DNA of 64,000 bases from CADEDH01 sp965262175 (lineage in GTDB: Bacteria > Actinomycetota > Acidimicrobiia > Acidimicrobiales > SZUA-35), in assembly GCA_965262175.1 (NCBI GenBank), contig CBDHES010000010.1:1-64000 (forward strand), in the 5' to 3' direction. How positions within the stretch are numbered: position 1 is the first letter of the stretch; the number at the start of each line of letters is the position of its first letter. The notes below the pieces were generated by a model. That model saw only the letters and a list, made by a program, of their open reading frames with translations, was not told the origin of the DNA and did not search any database. Of the stretch, positions 1 to 7,963 are shown piece by piece. The position numbers were made by a program, and so were the translations under genes.

Positions 1-1
1 A

Positions 2-316
2 TCGGATCAAGAGTCTAGATCGTCCAGCCGGCAGTCACCGACCAGACCAGCCCCGGCCAGCAACGAACACAAGTCGACGGTCGCAGCCACACCTCGCTCC
101 CCTTCGACGGCTCCCCTTCGACGGCCGGCACGGTCCGGTGACCGGAGCTGGCCCGCCTTCAAGGCGGCGGCGGGCGTGTTGGGGGCGCTCTGCGGCGCTG
201 GATCACCGGCGCGGCGATACTGGGAGGCGGCCGAGTCGCTACGAACGATCCGGCTCGACCTGACGTCGGTGAACCGGCTGGCCGACTGGCGGGCTACCCA
301 AGATGACTGGCTGTAG
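2..316 (+). CDS. possible 3' end of a gene cut by the window edge
   Basis: An open frame enters from the left edge and ends at a TAG at 314-316. The first half is Ser/Pro/Arg-rich and uninformative. The last ~50 residues, with motif RRYWEAAESLRTIRLDL and ending in QDDWL, look protein-like. No domain is recognised and no start lies in the window. At this G+C content a 105-codon open frame can occur by chance, so this is only a candidate. Confidence 0.3.
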   Translation, partial: SDQESRSSSRQSPTRPAPASNEHKSTVAATPRSPSTAPLRRPARSGDRSWPAFKAAAGVLGALCGAGSPARRYWEAAESLRTIRLDLTSVNRLADWRATQDDWL

Positions 317-458
317 TGGCCGGTGAGGTTGTGGACGCGGGGTTGAGGGTGTTCCGCCGATGGCGGTGTGGTGTCGGTGACAGTGGTAGCGGTGAACCCA
401 GTGATCGAGGCGGCGTCGGCGTTCGTTCTCTGACCGGAAGACGTTGGTGGCTCTTCGG
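312..458 (-). mobile_element. IS481-family transposase remnant (C-terminal piece, frameshifted)
   Basis: Read on the minus strand, about 341-458 encodes a run with RRRLDHWVHRYHCHRHH followed by TAIGG. This matches the catalytic-core end of IS481-type DDE transposases (W-x-x-x-YN-x-x-RPH-x-AxGG). After a -1 shift near 340 the frame continues as RVHNLTGHYS, the usual IS481 carboxyl end (NNLxGxYS). Only the last ~45 residues remain and they span two frames, so this is a scar, not an active element. No inverted repeat or target duplication was found. Confidence 0.55.
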
Positions 459-869
459 ATCTGAGCGGGGCGGTCGGGTGAGCGGGGGCTGAGCGAGGGG
501 GGTCCACCGGGCGCGGCACAGGGGCTCGAAGTATCAGCGGTTCCTACGCCCGACACCCCAACTGGAACCTCCTCGCCACCGTCACTCCCCGCTGAAATCC
601 GAAGAGCCGCCAATGTTCGGAACGCGCTGCAACGGCGTCGTGACACCCTCAATGGTCAAGAGGCGAGAGTGGACCGGTGAGTGCGTAGCAGATCGCCCGG
701 ATATGGACGGATGGCTTCTCCCGATCGGATCGCCTAGGCACGTGGACGATGGTCCTCCTCCTGGAGCGCTCTGCTGTGAGGTGGCCAGGGTCGAGCGTCG
801 TAGCTTGACGGGGGTCGCCAACGAGCAGCTCGCTCGGCCGGATCTGTCGACCCCTTCAACGTTTGGTTT
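459..869. other. stretch without a supported gene
   Basis: Between the transposase remnant and the SprT-like gene there are only short overlapping open frames with no recognisable product. I see no clear promoter, repeat or RNA. It is probably decayed accessory DNA. Confidence 0.4.
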
Positions 870-1346
870 GTGGTGTGCATTACAAACGGGCTGGTGGCGG
901 GGCCGAGACCGACCGATGAGACGTACCAGCACATGCAGCTGGCCTACGACTATTTCAACGAGCACCTCTTTGGCGGTGCTCTGCCGTCGTGCCTGATCAC
1001 CCTTCGGACACATGGCAAGGCCCGGGCCTACTTCTCGCCCAACCGCTTCGAGCACTTGCAGCGCGGCGACGCCACGCACGAGATCGCCCTTGACGCCCGC
1101 CACTTCGCCAACCGAACGGCCCTTGAGGTTCTCTCGACACTCGTACATGAGATGGTGCACCTCCGCCAGGCTGAGGAGGGCAAGCCGTCCCGGAGCGGCT
1201 ACCACAACCGGCAATGGGTGCAGATGATGGCTGAGGTCGGGCTGATCGCCTCCGACACCGGCCGGCCCGGTGGGAAGCAGACCGGCCAGGCGATGACCCA
1301 CTACATCGAGCCCGGCGGTCGCTTCGAGCGGGAGCCCGTCTCGTAG
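870..1346 (+). CDS. SprT-like zinc metalloprotease domain protein (short)
   Basis: 158 residues with a zinc-protease signature HEMVH at residues 93-97 and the SprT-type core around it (YDYFNEHLFGGALPSC near residue 26, then SGYHNRQWVQMM). SprT/Spartan domains act on proteins near or cross-linked to DNA. Stand-alone short versions are common on actinobacterial plasmids and integrated elements, which fits the neighbouring transposase scar and tRNA. An exact 11-bp tandem duplication (1339-1349 and 1350-1360) covers the stop codon, so the C-terminus may be truncated compared with longer relatives. No good ribosome-binding site is seen. The start at 870 is chosen because the family sequence begins before TDETY. 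Confidence 0.7.
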   Translation: MVCITNGLVAGPRPTDETYQHMQLAYDYFNEHLFGGALPSCLITLRTHGKARAYFSPNRFEHLQRGDATHEIALDARHFANRTALEVLSTLVHEMVHLRQAEEGKPSRSGYHNRQWVQMMAEVGLIASDTGRPGGKQTGQAMTHYIEPGGRFEREPVS

Positions 1347-1360
1347 TTTTCTCGTAGTTT
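1339..1360. repeat. 11-bp tandem duplication across a stop codon
   Basis: TCTCGTAGTTT occurs twice back to back. The first copy holds the TAG stop of the SprT-like gene. This is a likely slippage scar. Confidence 0.6.
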
Positions 1361-1421
1361 CGGGCTGTTCCCGTACTCGACTCGGCGTCTCGGCCCGAGC
1401 GTTTCCCCTGGTCAGAGCCGG

Positions 1422-1494
<73 letters not shown>

Positions 1495-1582
1495 AGGGGC
1501 ACCAGCATACAACCGCGGGCCGGATCCGGACGCTTGATTCCGACGCCGGCCGGGCCGGCCGGGGGCGGCTAGCGTTGTCGGC

Positions 1583-2017
1583 ATGGAGGCCAACGACGGA
1601 CCGGCGGTGCGGGTGACGGGGCTCGACCACATCGTGCTCGTCACGGCCGACGCCGAGCGGGCGCTCGGTTTCTACTGCGGGGTGCTGGGCATGACCGGCG
1701 ACCGGGTGGAGGAGTGGCGGCGGGGCGAGGTGCCGTTCCCCTCGGTGCGCCTCGACCCGACGACGATCATCGACCTGTTCCCCGAATCGATGGTCGGCCG
1801 CTCGGCTCCCGCCCCGGGCGACGACCGGGGGAGCCTCGATCACCTGTGCGTGACGATCGAGCCGACCGACCTCGACGCGCTCGCCGCCTCCGGCCGGGTC
1901 ACCGTGGTCCGCGGCCCCCAAGACGGCCTGTTCGGCGCCCAGGGTTACGCCACCAGCCTCTACGTCGCCGATCCCGACGGGAACACCGTCGAGCTGCGGA
2001 GCTACGACCCCGCCTGA
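1583..2017 (+). CDS. VOC-family (glyoxalase/bleomycin-resistance fold) protein
   Basis: 144 residues forming one vicinal-oxygen-chelate unit. It begins VTGLDHIVLVTAD, with a metal-ligand-type His at residue 17, and has ERALGFYCGVLGM and a closing VADPDGNTVELRSY, whose final Glu is the usual last metal ligand. A second His, in SLDHLCV, is also present. The fold binds a divalent metal and acts on small substrates. The substrate cannot be read from sequence. It is monocistronic, followed by a hairpin at 2037-2053. Confidence 0.8.
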   Translation: MEANDGPAVRVTGLDHIVLVTADAERALGFYCGVLGMTGDRVEEWRRGEVPFPSVRLDPTTIIDLFPESMVGRSAPAPGDDRGSLDHLCVTIEPTDLDALAASGRVTVVRGPQDGLFGAQGYATSLYVADPDGNTVELRSYDPA

Positions 2018-2036
2018 CGGGCGACCCCGACCCCCC

Positions 2037-2053
2037 GCCGGGCATCGCCCGGC
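2037..2053 (+). terminator. GC hairpin after the VOC gene
   Basis: GCCGGGC and GCCCGGC form a perfect 7-bp stem around ATC, 20 bp after the stop. There is no T-tract. Confidence 0.45.
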
Positions 2054-2119
2054 CCACGTTGGGGGCCCACATAGCGGCACAGGTAAAGGTCTCGGCGGGC
2101 TCGGGACTGTGTTACCGAT

Positions 2120-2659
2120 GTGGACGTGAGGCAGGCACCAGACCCCGACGGCTTCGATGAGCTGTTCCGGTGGGAGCACGACGCCATCGCCCGCGCCGCC
2201 TACCTCATCACCGGCCAACGGGCCACCGCGGCCGAGGTCACCCAGGATGCCTTCGCCGAGGCGTTCGTTCACTGGCGGCGGGTCCGGCACCTCGATCGAC
2301 CGGGGGCCTGGGTTCGGCGGGTGGCGATCCGGCGGGCGATCAAGGTCCGGGAGCGCGACCGTCGCCGCGATGAGCTGATGATCGGGGCGGCCTCCGTGGC
2401 CGGCACCCCGGCCGCCGGCCATCCCGGCGATGGCGAGCCACCGACGACCGACGTCGGCCTCGACCTGGCCCGGGCCCTCGACAGCCTCACGCCCCGCCAG
2501 CGGGCCCTGGTCGTCCTCCACTACCTGGAGGACCTCACCGTGATCGACGCCGCCGCCGCCGTCGGCTGTCGGCCGGCGACCGCCAGCGTCCACCTCCACC
2601 GCGCCCGGCAACGCCTGGCCGACCTCCTCGACGACAAGGTGCACACCGATGCCCGATGA
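2120..2659 (+). CDS. ECF-type RNA polymerase sigma factor (SigE/SigM-like)
   Basis: 179 residues. Region 2 (about 12-75) contains DELFRWEHDAIARAAYLITG and the core-binding stretch AAEVTQDAFAEAFVHW. Region 4 (about 115-170) contains DSLTPRQRALVVLHYLEDLT and an HTH with CRPATASVHLHRARQRL. It uses a GTG start. The last 11 bp overlap the next gene, which encodes a membrane-anchored extracellular protein, so the two are probably co-transcribed and functionally linked as sigma factor and membrane regulator. No anti-sigma zinc motif is seen. No GGAAC/CGTC promoter is evident upstream. Confidence 0.85.
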   Translation: MDVRQAPDPDGFDELFRWEHDAIARAAYLITGQRATAAEVTQDAFAEAFVHWRRVRHLDRPGAWVRRVAIRRAIKVRERDRRRDELMIGAASVAGTPAAGHPGDGEPPTTDVGLDLARALDSLTPRQRALVVLHYLEDLTVIDAAAAVGCRPATASVHLHRARQRLADLLDDKVHTDAR

Positions 2660-3596
2660 CGACCAGATCCGAGCCGGCCTCGTCGCCCTGGCCGCCCAGG
2701 CGCCGACCGGCGGCGACCCCGAAGCGGCCAAGTCCCAGGGCCGACGCCGGCTCCGGACCCGACGCCTCGGCCAGGCCGGGGTCGCAACCACGGCCCTCCT
2801 GATCGGCGGCATCGGGCTCGTCCAGCTCACCGCTGCGGCGCCCGGCCCGTCGACGATCGAGGCCGCCGGCACCGCAGCGCCGGCCGCCGCCGACGCTGGG
2901 GTGGCCACCTCCGGCACGGCCGAGGCCGGCGCCAGCAATGCCGGTGTGCCCGACGATCCGGTCAACCCCGGCGCCGCCGTCGACACCCCCATACCCTTCC
3001 CACCGGACGACGGCTCGAACCCCGACGGCGACAGCGCGCCGGCGGTGGCCGCCACGCCGCAGACCACGATCCCCGAAGCCGACAGCGGCGGCGACGATCC
3101 GTCGACCTCGGATGATCCCGCCCCATCGGACCCCGACCCCACCGACACCACCGTCACGACCGACCCGGAGTCGACCAACCCCACCCCGACCCAGCCCGAC
3201 ACCACCGAGTGGACGCCACCGCCCGACGACCCCGGTCAGCCATCTCCGGCCGCCATCGACGCCAACACCGCCTTCCGCGTCGTACCGGCCGGCCTCGCCG
3301 ACTGCGGCACCCGGGTCCTCTCCAGCGGGTGGCCGACCACCACCGCCACCCCGCCCGGTATCACCGACTGCATCGTCGACGCCGCCGCCACCGGCCAGGC
3401 CGCCCAGTTCTCCTACTCCACGCGGGACCACGCCAACGGCGCCTGGGGTCGGATCTACCGGGTCGAACCCGGCGGAACCCTCGTCGTCATCGCCTACACG
3501 GTCGACCCCTCGGGTCGGGTGGCCTCCGATCGCACCCCCTGCAGCGGGTTCGCCACCGTCGACGAGTACTCCTACGAGGTGATCTGCCAACCGTGA
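2649..3596 (+). CDS. single-pass membrane protein with Pro/Thr-rich linker, putative sigma regulator
   Basis: 315 residues. A short cytoplasmic tail (1-43) with a basic patch at 31-39 precedes one membrane helix at about 44-62. A long Ala/Pro/Thr/Asp-rich linker (65-205) follows. A compact C-terminal domain (about 210-315) has four cysteines that could pair outside the cell. It overlaps the upstream ECF sigma gene by 11 bp. The layout matches membrane anti-sigma partners, but no ZAS motif is present, so the role is inferred from position. The same plan recurs at 43073-44941 and, fused to its sigma factor, at 56747-58324. Confidence 0.65.
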   Translation: MPDDDQIRAGLVALAAQAPTGGDPEAAKSQGRRRLRTRRLGQAGVATTALLIGGIGLVQLTAAAPGPSTIEAAGTAAPAAADAGVATSGTAEAGASNAGVPDDPVNPGAAVDTPIPFPPDDGSNPDGDSAPAVAATPQTTIPEADSGGDDPSTSDDPAPSDPDPTDTTVTTDPESTNPTPTQPDTTEWTPPPDDPGQPSPAAIDANTAFRVVPAGLADCGTRVLSSGWPTTTATPPGITDCIVDAAATGQAAQFSYSTRDHANGAWGRIYRVEPGGTLVVIAYTVDPSGRVASDRTPCSGFATVDEYSYEVICQP

Positions 3597-3652
3597 CCCG
3601 TGGCGAGGGTGTCGCTTGGGTCCGTCTCGGGCCGCCGTTCTAGCATCGGTCC

Positions 3653-4879
3653 ATGACCGCTGAGCTCACCCGCACCGACGTCGCGACCGACGTCCGCACC
3701 TGGCTGGCCGAGAACTGGGACCCCTCCCTCGATCGGACGACGTGGCTCGGTCGGGTCGCCGACTCCGGCTGGGCCGCCCCCAGTTGGCCGACCGAGTGGT
3801 ACGGCCGGGGCCTCGACCCGGAGCTGACCAACGTCGTCCTCGCCGAGTTCCGGGCGGTCAAGGCCGAGGGCACCGCCCAGGACAAGAACAACCTGTGGGC
3901 CAACACCGTCCTCGCCTTCGGCAGCGATGAACTGAAGCGTCAGTTCCTCCGACCGCTCCTGGTCGGCACCGTCCCCATGTGTCTCCTCTACTCCGAGCCG
4001 GGCGCCGGCTCCGACCTGGCGGCGGTCCAGACCCGGGCCACCCGCGACGGCGACGAGTGGATCGTCACCGGCCAGAAGGTGTGGACCTCCAGCGGCCGGG
4101 AGGCCGACTACGGGATGCTGATCGCCCGCACCGACTGGGACGCCCCCAAGCACCGGGGCATCTCGTTCTTCTGGTTCCCCATGGACCAGCCGGGCGTCGA
4201 GGTCCGACCGCTCCGCCAGGCCACCGGCGACTCCCGCTTCAACGAGGTCTTCCTGACCGACGCCCGCGTCCCCCACGCCTACATGCTCGGCGAGCAGAAC
4301 AACGGGTGGATGGTCCTCCAGAGCGCCCTCGCCTACGAGCGGGCGGTGATGGGGGAGAACCAGCGACGGCGGCGGGGGCAGACCGACACGGCGGCGGTCC
4401 GGTCGGCCGACGACGCCGCCCCCGCCCCCATCCCCGACCTCTCGTTGCTCGACCTGGCCCGCGACGTCGGCAAGGCCGACGACCCGGTCATCCGCCAGCG
4501 CCTCGCCGCCCTCCACTCCCTGGTCCAGGTCAACGAGTGGAACAACCGCCGAGCCAAGGCCGAACTGGCCCAGGGCACCACCTCCTCGGTCGTCTCGCTC
4601 GGCAAGCTGGCCATGAGCCGCATCCTCCACACCGCCGGCAGTCTCCAGACCGAGCTCCTCGGCGCCGAAGGCATGGTCGGCGGAGCCTCGTCGCCCCGCT
4701 CGGCCGACGCCACCTACTCGCTGCTCAACGCCTTCTTCACCTCGATCGGGGGCGGCACCGACCAGGTCCAGCGCAACATCATCGGGGAACGGATCCTCGG
4801 CCTCCCCAAGGAACCCGAGGTCGACAAGAACGTTCCGTTCCGGGACGTGCTCAAGGCCCCCCAGACGTCGCCCCGCTAG
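3653..4879 (+). CDS. acyl-CoA dehydrogenase
   Basis: 408 residues with the FAD-dependent acyl-CoA dehydrogenase layout: an N-terminal helical domain, a middle beta domain with LYSEPGAGSDLA and WIVTGQKVWTSSG (flavin and substrate contacts), and a C-terminal helical domain ending GGGTDQVQRNIIGERILG. It would catalyse alpha,beta-dehydrogenation of an acyl-CoA and pass electrons to ETF. Chain or substrate preference is not readable; the sequence resembles mycobacterial FadE-type enzymes. It stands alone, followed by a hairpin at 4892-4917. Confidence 0.88.
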   Translation: MTAELTRTDVATDVRTWLAENWDPSLDRTTWLGRVADSGWAAPSWPTEWYGRGLDPELTNVVLAEFRAVKAEGTAQDKNNLWANTVLAFGSDELKRQFLRPLLVGTVPMCLLYSEPGAGSDLAAVQTRATRDGDEWIVTGQKVWTSSGREADYGMLIARTDWDAPKHRGISFFWFPMDQPGVEVRPLRQATGDSRFNEVFLTDARVPHAYMLGEQNNGWMVLQSALAYERAVMGENQRRRRGQTDTAAVRSADDAAPAPIPDLSLLDLARDVGKADDPVIRQRLAALHSLVQVNEWNNRRAKAELAQGTTSSVVSLGKLAMSRILHTAGSLQTELLGAEGMVGGASSPRSADATYSLLNAFFTSIGGGTDQVQRNIIGERILGLPKEPEVDKNVPFRDVLKAPQTSPR

Positions 4880-4891
4880 CCCGTCGCGGCC

Positions 4892-4917
4892 GTATCGGCG
4901 GAAACCCGAGCCGATAC
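4892..4917 (+). terminator. hairpin after the acyl-CoA dehydrogenase gene
   Basis: GTATCGGC and GCCGATAC form a perfect 8-bp stem with a 10-nt loop, followed by a pyrimidine-rich CTCCTCTTTA. It lies 13 bp after the stop. Confidence 0.6.
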
Positions 4918-4951
4918 CTCCTCTTTATGTCGGGGCCAGTATTTTTTACAG

Positions 4952-5527
4952 ATGGCAGACCGGACTACTTTCGAACAAGACGTCCAGCCCTTCCGTCGAT
5001 CTCTCTTGTCCCGAGCCTCCCGCCTGACCGCCGACCAGGCCGAGGCCGAAGACCTCGTCCAGGAGACCTACCTGCGGGCCTACCGCAGCTACGGCACCTT
5101 CCGGCCCGGCACCAACCTCCGGGCCTGGCTGTTCCGCATCCTGACCAACGCCCACATCAACCGTTACCGGGCCCGGACCCGTCGCCCCGACGAGACCGGC
5201 ATCGACGACATGGAGGACCCCCTGCTCCACCGTCGCACCAGCGACGACCCGAGCTGGGGTCGCAGCGCCGAGGAGGAACTCCTCGACCATGTCACCACCG
5301 ATGAGGTCCGGGATGCGGTCGAGTCGCTGTCGCCGGCCTACCGGTGGACGGTCCTCCTGGCCGACGTCGAGGGCTACAGCTACAAAGAGATCGCCGAACG
5401 GCTCGACATCCCCATCGGCACCGTGATGAGCCGGCTCCACCGGGGCCGCCAGATGCTGCGCCGATCGCTGGAGAACTACGCCCGGGCCGCCGGGCTCCTC
5501 GTGCAGCCGTCGATCGTTCCAGTCTGA
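4952..5527 (+). CDS. ECF sigma factor, SigR/SigH-like
   Basis: 191 residues. Region 2 carries AEAEDLVQETYLRAYRSYGTF and TNLRAWLFRILTNAHINRYR. Region 4 carries SLSPAYRWTVLLADVEGYS and YKEIAERLDIPIGTVMSRLHRGRQMLR. These are hallmarks of the SigR/SigH/RpoE group that answers thiol-oxidative and heat stress in Actinobacteria. In that group an RsrA-type anti-sigma with HxxxCxxC normally follows immediately. Here the next gene is a 42-aa membrane protein and no RsrA is present. Confidence 0.87.
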   Translation: MADRTTFEQDVQPFRRSLLSRASRLTADQAEAEDLVQETYLRAYRSYGTFRPGTNLRAWLFRILTNAHINRYRARTRRPDETGIDDMEDPLLHRRTSDDPSWGRSAEEELLDHVTTDEVRDAVESLSPAYRWTVLLADVEGYSYKEIAERLDIPIGTVMSRLHRGRQMLRRSLENYARAAGLLVQPSIVPV

Positions 5528-5563
5528 CGGCATGGGTGCCGACAGCAGTAGAGTGACGGTCCT

Positions 5564-5692
5564 ATGTTGAGCGTTGTCTGGCATTACTGGCTGGGGTTCT
5601 TCCTGTCGATCGGCGCCTTCTTCACCGTGCTCGCCGTCGTCGTGGGCTACATCGTGAACGTCGAAGCGCCCCGCTACCCGAAGAAGCGATAG
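5564..5692 (+). CDS. small one-helix membrane protein (42 aa)
   Basis: ATG at 5564 opens a 42-residue frame ending at TAG 5690-5692. It reads as one hydrophobic helix (about residues 9-31, GFFLSIGAFFTVLAVVVGYI) flanked by aromatic residues, with a basic tail ending PRYPKKR. That gives a predicted N-out/C-in single-pass protein. It sits 36 bp after the SigR-like gene and 7 bp before the DUF2342 protease start, so it may belong to the latter's operon. The clean helix plus positive tail makes coding likely; function is unknown. Confidence 0.6.
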   Translation: MLSVVWHYWLGFFLSIGAFFTVLAVVVGYIVNVEAPRYPKKR

Positions 5693-5699
5693 CGGCCTC

Positions 5700-6884
5700 G
5701 TGGGAGCCGACGTCGACTGGGGTTTCGCCCGATCGGTGGCCAGTCGCGTCTCGGGGGACGACGCGTTCTCCGGTAGCTACCACGCCGAGTCGTTGGAGAG
5801 CGACCTGCTCGAGCTGACGACCCAGGCCGAAGGCCTCGTCGAGGCCGAGACCGGCCTGGTGTCGGCCGCCGGCCCGGCCCGGGCCCGGGTCACCGACCGG
5901 ATGGGCTGGGTCGACGCCAACCTGGCGTCGTTCGAGCGGTTGATGCGGCCCCTCATCGGGCGCCTCAACGAAGCGAGCAATGGCAACGGCAACGGCGACG
6001 GTTCCGGCGACGCCCCGCACCCCGGGTCGACCGACGGTGCCGGGCGGGAAGGGTTCGGGGCGATCGCCTCGACGATCCTCGCCCCGATGTCCGGGGCGGT
6101 GCGCACCGTGTCCGACACGGTCGGCCCCAAGGTGGCCGGTGCCGAGCTCGGCGCCCTGCTCGGCTGGATGTCGAGCCGGGTCCTCGGCCAGTACGACCTC
6201 CTCATCGCCGAGGACGACCAACCCGACGACCAGGACTGGGTCTACTACGTCGGCCCCAACGTGCTCTCGCTCGAGAAGCGCTACGGGTTCGCCCCCCGGG
6301 AGTTCCGGCTGTGGATCGCCGTCCACGAGTGCACCCACCGGGCCCAGTTCACCGGTGTCCCGTGGCTCCGCCCCTACTTCCTGTCGCTGGTCAACGAACT
6401 GCTCGACTCCGTCGACCCCGACCCCGGGCGGTTCATCGACACGATCCAGGACGCGGTCCGCAACGCCCGCTCGGGCGACGGTCCGTCGCTGTCCGACGGA
6501 GGCCTCTCGGTCCTGCTCGCCACCCCCGAGCAACGGGAGACGATGGACAAGGTCACCGGGCTGATGAGCCTCCTCGAAGGCCACGGCGACATCACGATGG
6601 ACCGGGCCACCGGCGACCTCGTCCCCAGCCAGGCCCGGTTCGCCCGGGTCATGAGCCAGCGGCGCAAGAACGCCAGCGGCCTCTCCCGCGTGATCCAGCG
6701 GCTGACCGGCCTCGAAGCGAAGCTCGCCCAGTACGAGGAGGGCGAGGACTTCGTCCGGGCCGTCGAGACGGCCGGCGGCCGGGACCTGTTCGACGTCGTG
6801 TGGACCGAACCCGAGTCGCTGCCCACGATCGCCGAGATCCGCGACCCCCAACTGTGGATCGACCGGGTCCGGACCGGTGCCTGA
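5700..6884 (+). CDS. zinc-dependent metalloprotease-like protein, DUF2342/F420-associated family
   Basis: 394 residues with the family's HExxH-like HECTHRAQF at about 209-217 and the surrounding FRLWIAVHEC. A variable Gly/Asn-rich insert lies near residues 95-115. In mycobacteria the orthologous gene (Rv3626c type) lies directly before tilS, as here: this frame overlaps the tilS start by 8 bp. Cellular substrate is unknown, and the annotation 'coenzyme F420 biosynthesis-associated' rests on phylogenetic profile, not chemistry. GTG start. Confidence 0.82.
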   Translation: MGADVDWGFARSVASRVSGDDAFSGSYHAESLESDLLELTTQAEGLVEAETGLVSAAGPARARVTDRMGWVDANLASFERLMRPLIGRLNEASNGNGNGDGSGDAPHPGSTDGAGREGFGAIASTILAPMSGAVRTVSDTVGPKVAGAELGALLGWMSSRVLGQYDLLIAEDDQPDDQDWVYYVGPNVLSLEKRYGFAPREFRLWIAVHECTHRAQFTGVPWLRPYFLSLVNELLDSVDPDPGRFIDTIQDAVRNARSGDGPSLSDGGLSVLLATPEQRETMDKVTGLMSLLEGHGDITMDRATGDLVPSQARFARVMSQRRKNASGLSRVIQRLTGLEAKLAQYEEGEDFVRAVETAGGRDLFDVVWTEPESLPTIAEIRDPQLWIDRVRTGA

Positions 6885-7914
6885 CGGGGCCCGACGCCCC
6901 GACCCCCCCACCCCCGACCCCGACGTCGCCCCCGCGTCCGTCGCCGACGCCCTCGTCGCCGACGCTCTCGTCGCCGACCCGCTCATCGCCGGGCTGGGAG
7001 CCCGCTGTGTCTTTCCCCCGCCGGGCACCGCCGTCGAGTGCGCCGTCTCGGGCGGCGCCGACTCCCTGACGCTGCTGGTGTTGGCCTGCGCCGCCGGGCT
7101 GCAGGTGACGGCGGTCCACGTCGACCATGGGCTCCGGCCCGATTCGGCGGCCGAGGCCGGGCGAGTGGCGGCCGCCGCCCGCCGATTCGGGGCCCGATTC
7201 CGGGCCGAGACCGTCACCGTCGAGCCCGGACCCGACCTCGAGCAGCGGGCTCGCCTGGCCCGCCGGGCGGTCCTGGCCCCCGACGCCCTGACCGGCCACA
7301 CCGCAGATGACCAGGCCGAGACCGTCCTGATCAACCTGCTCCGCGGTGCCGGCCCGGCCGGTCTCGCCGCGATGCGGCCGGGTCCCCCTCATCCGATGCT
7401 CGCCCTTCGCCGGGCCGACACCGTCGGCCTCTGTGCCCACCTCGGCCTCGACCCGCTCCACGATCCCTCCAACGACGACCCCCGATTCGTCCGCAACCGG
7501 GTCCGCCACGAGCTGCTCCCCCTGATGGCCGCGATCGCCGACCGCGACCCGGTCCCGCTCCTGTGCCGGACCGCCGACCACGCCCGGGTCGTCGTCGACG
7601 ACCTCGACGACCTCGCGGCGCCGGTCGATCCGACCGACACCCGACTCCTCCAGGCCCAGCCGCCCAGCGTGGCCCGGGCCGCCCTGCGAGCCTGGCTCCG
7701 AGACGAGCGAGGGCACCATCCCTCCACCGCCGAGCTGGAGCGGGTGATGGCCGTGGTCCGCCACGAACGCCGATCGTGCGAGCTGGCCGCCGGCCGGCGG
7801 GTCTCCCGCCGCGACGGGATCCTCCACCTCGATCACGGCCCGACCGGCCACGGTCCCGGATCCGGCGCGGCGGACGACGAGGGGCCAGCGACGGGTGGCC
7901 CGCCCGCCCGCTGA
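6877..7914 (+). CDS. tilS: tRNA(Ile)-lysidine synthetase TilS
   Basis: 345 residues. The PP-loop ATP-pyrophosphatase motif SGGADS lies at residues 58-63, followed by VTAVHVDHGLRPDS, GHTADDQAETVLINLLRG and DDPRFVRNRVRHELLP. These are diagnostic of TilS, which converts the wobble C34 of the minor isoleucine tRNA to lysidine so that it reads AUA. The first ~45 residues are Pro/Asp/Ala-rich and may be disordered. In mycobacteria hpt and ftsH follow tilS; here they are missing and a folate block follows. Confidence 0.92.
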   Translation: MPDGARRPDPPTPDPDVAPASVADALVADALVADPLIAGLGARCVFPPPGTAVECAVSGGADSLTLLVLACAAGLQVTAVHVDHGLRPDSAAEAGRVAAAARRFGARFRAETVTVEPGPDLEQRARLARRAVLAPDALTGHTADDQAETVLINLLRGAGPAGLAAMRPGPPHPMLALRRADTVGLCAHLGLDPLHDPSNDDPRFVRNRVRHELLPLMAAIADRDPVPLLCRTADHARVVVDDLDDLAAPVDPTDTRLLQAQPPSVARAALRAWLRDERGHHPSTAELERVMAVVRHERRSCELAAGRRVSRRDGILHLDHGPTGHGPGSGAADDEGPATGGPPAR

Positions 7915-7963
7915 CCGGCTTTGACCGCCCCACCCCGTGGCGTCGTTGGCGAAGGCTCCTACC

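Noticed and set aside
613..996. Open frame just before the SprT-like gene
   Set aside because: It overlaps the real gene in another frame, shows no domain and has no ribosome-binding site.
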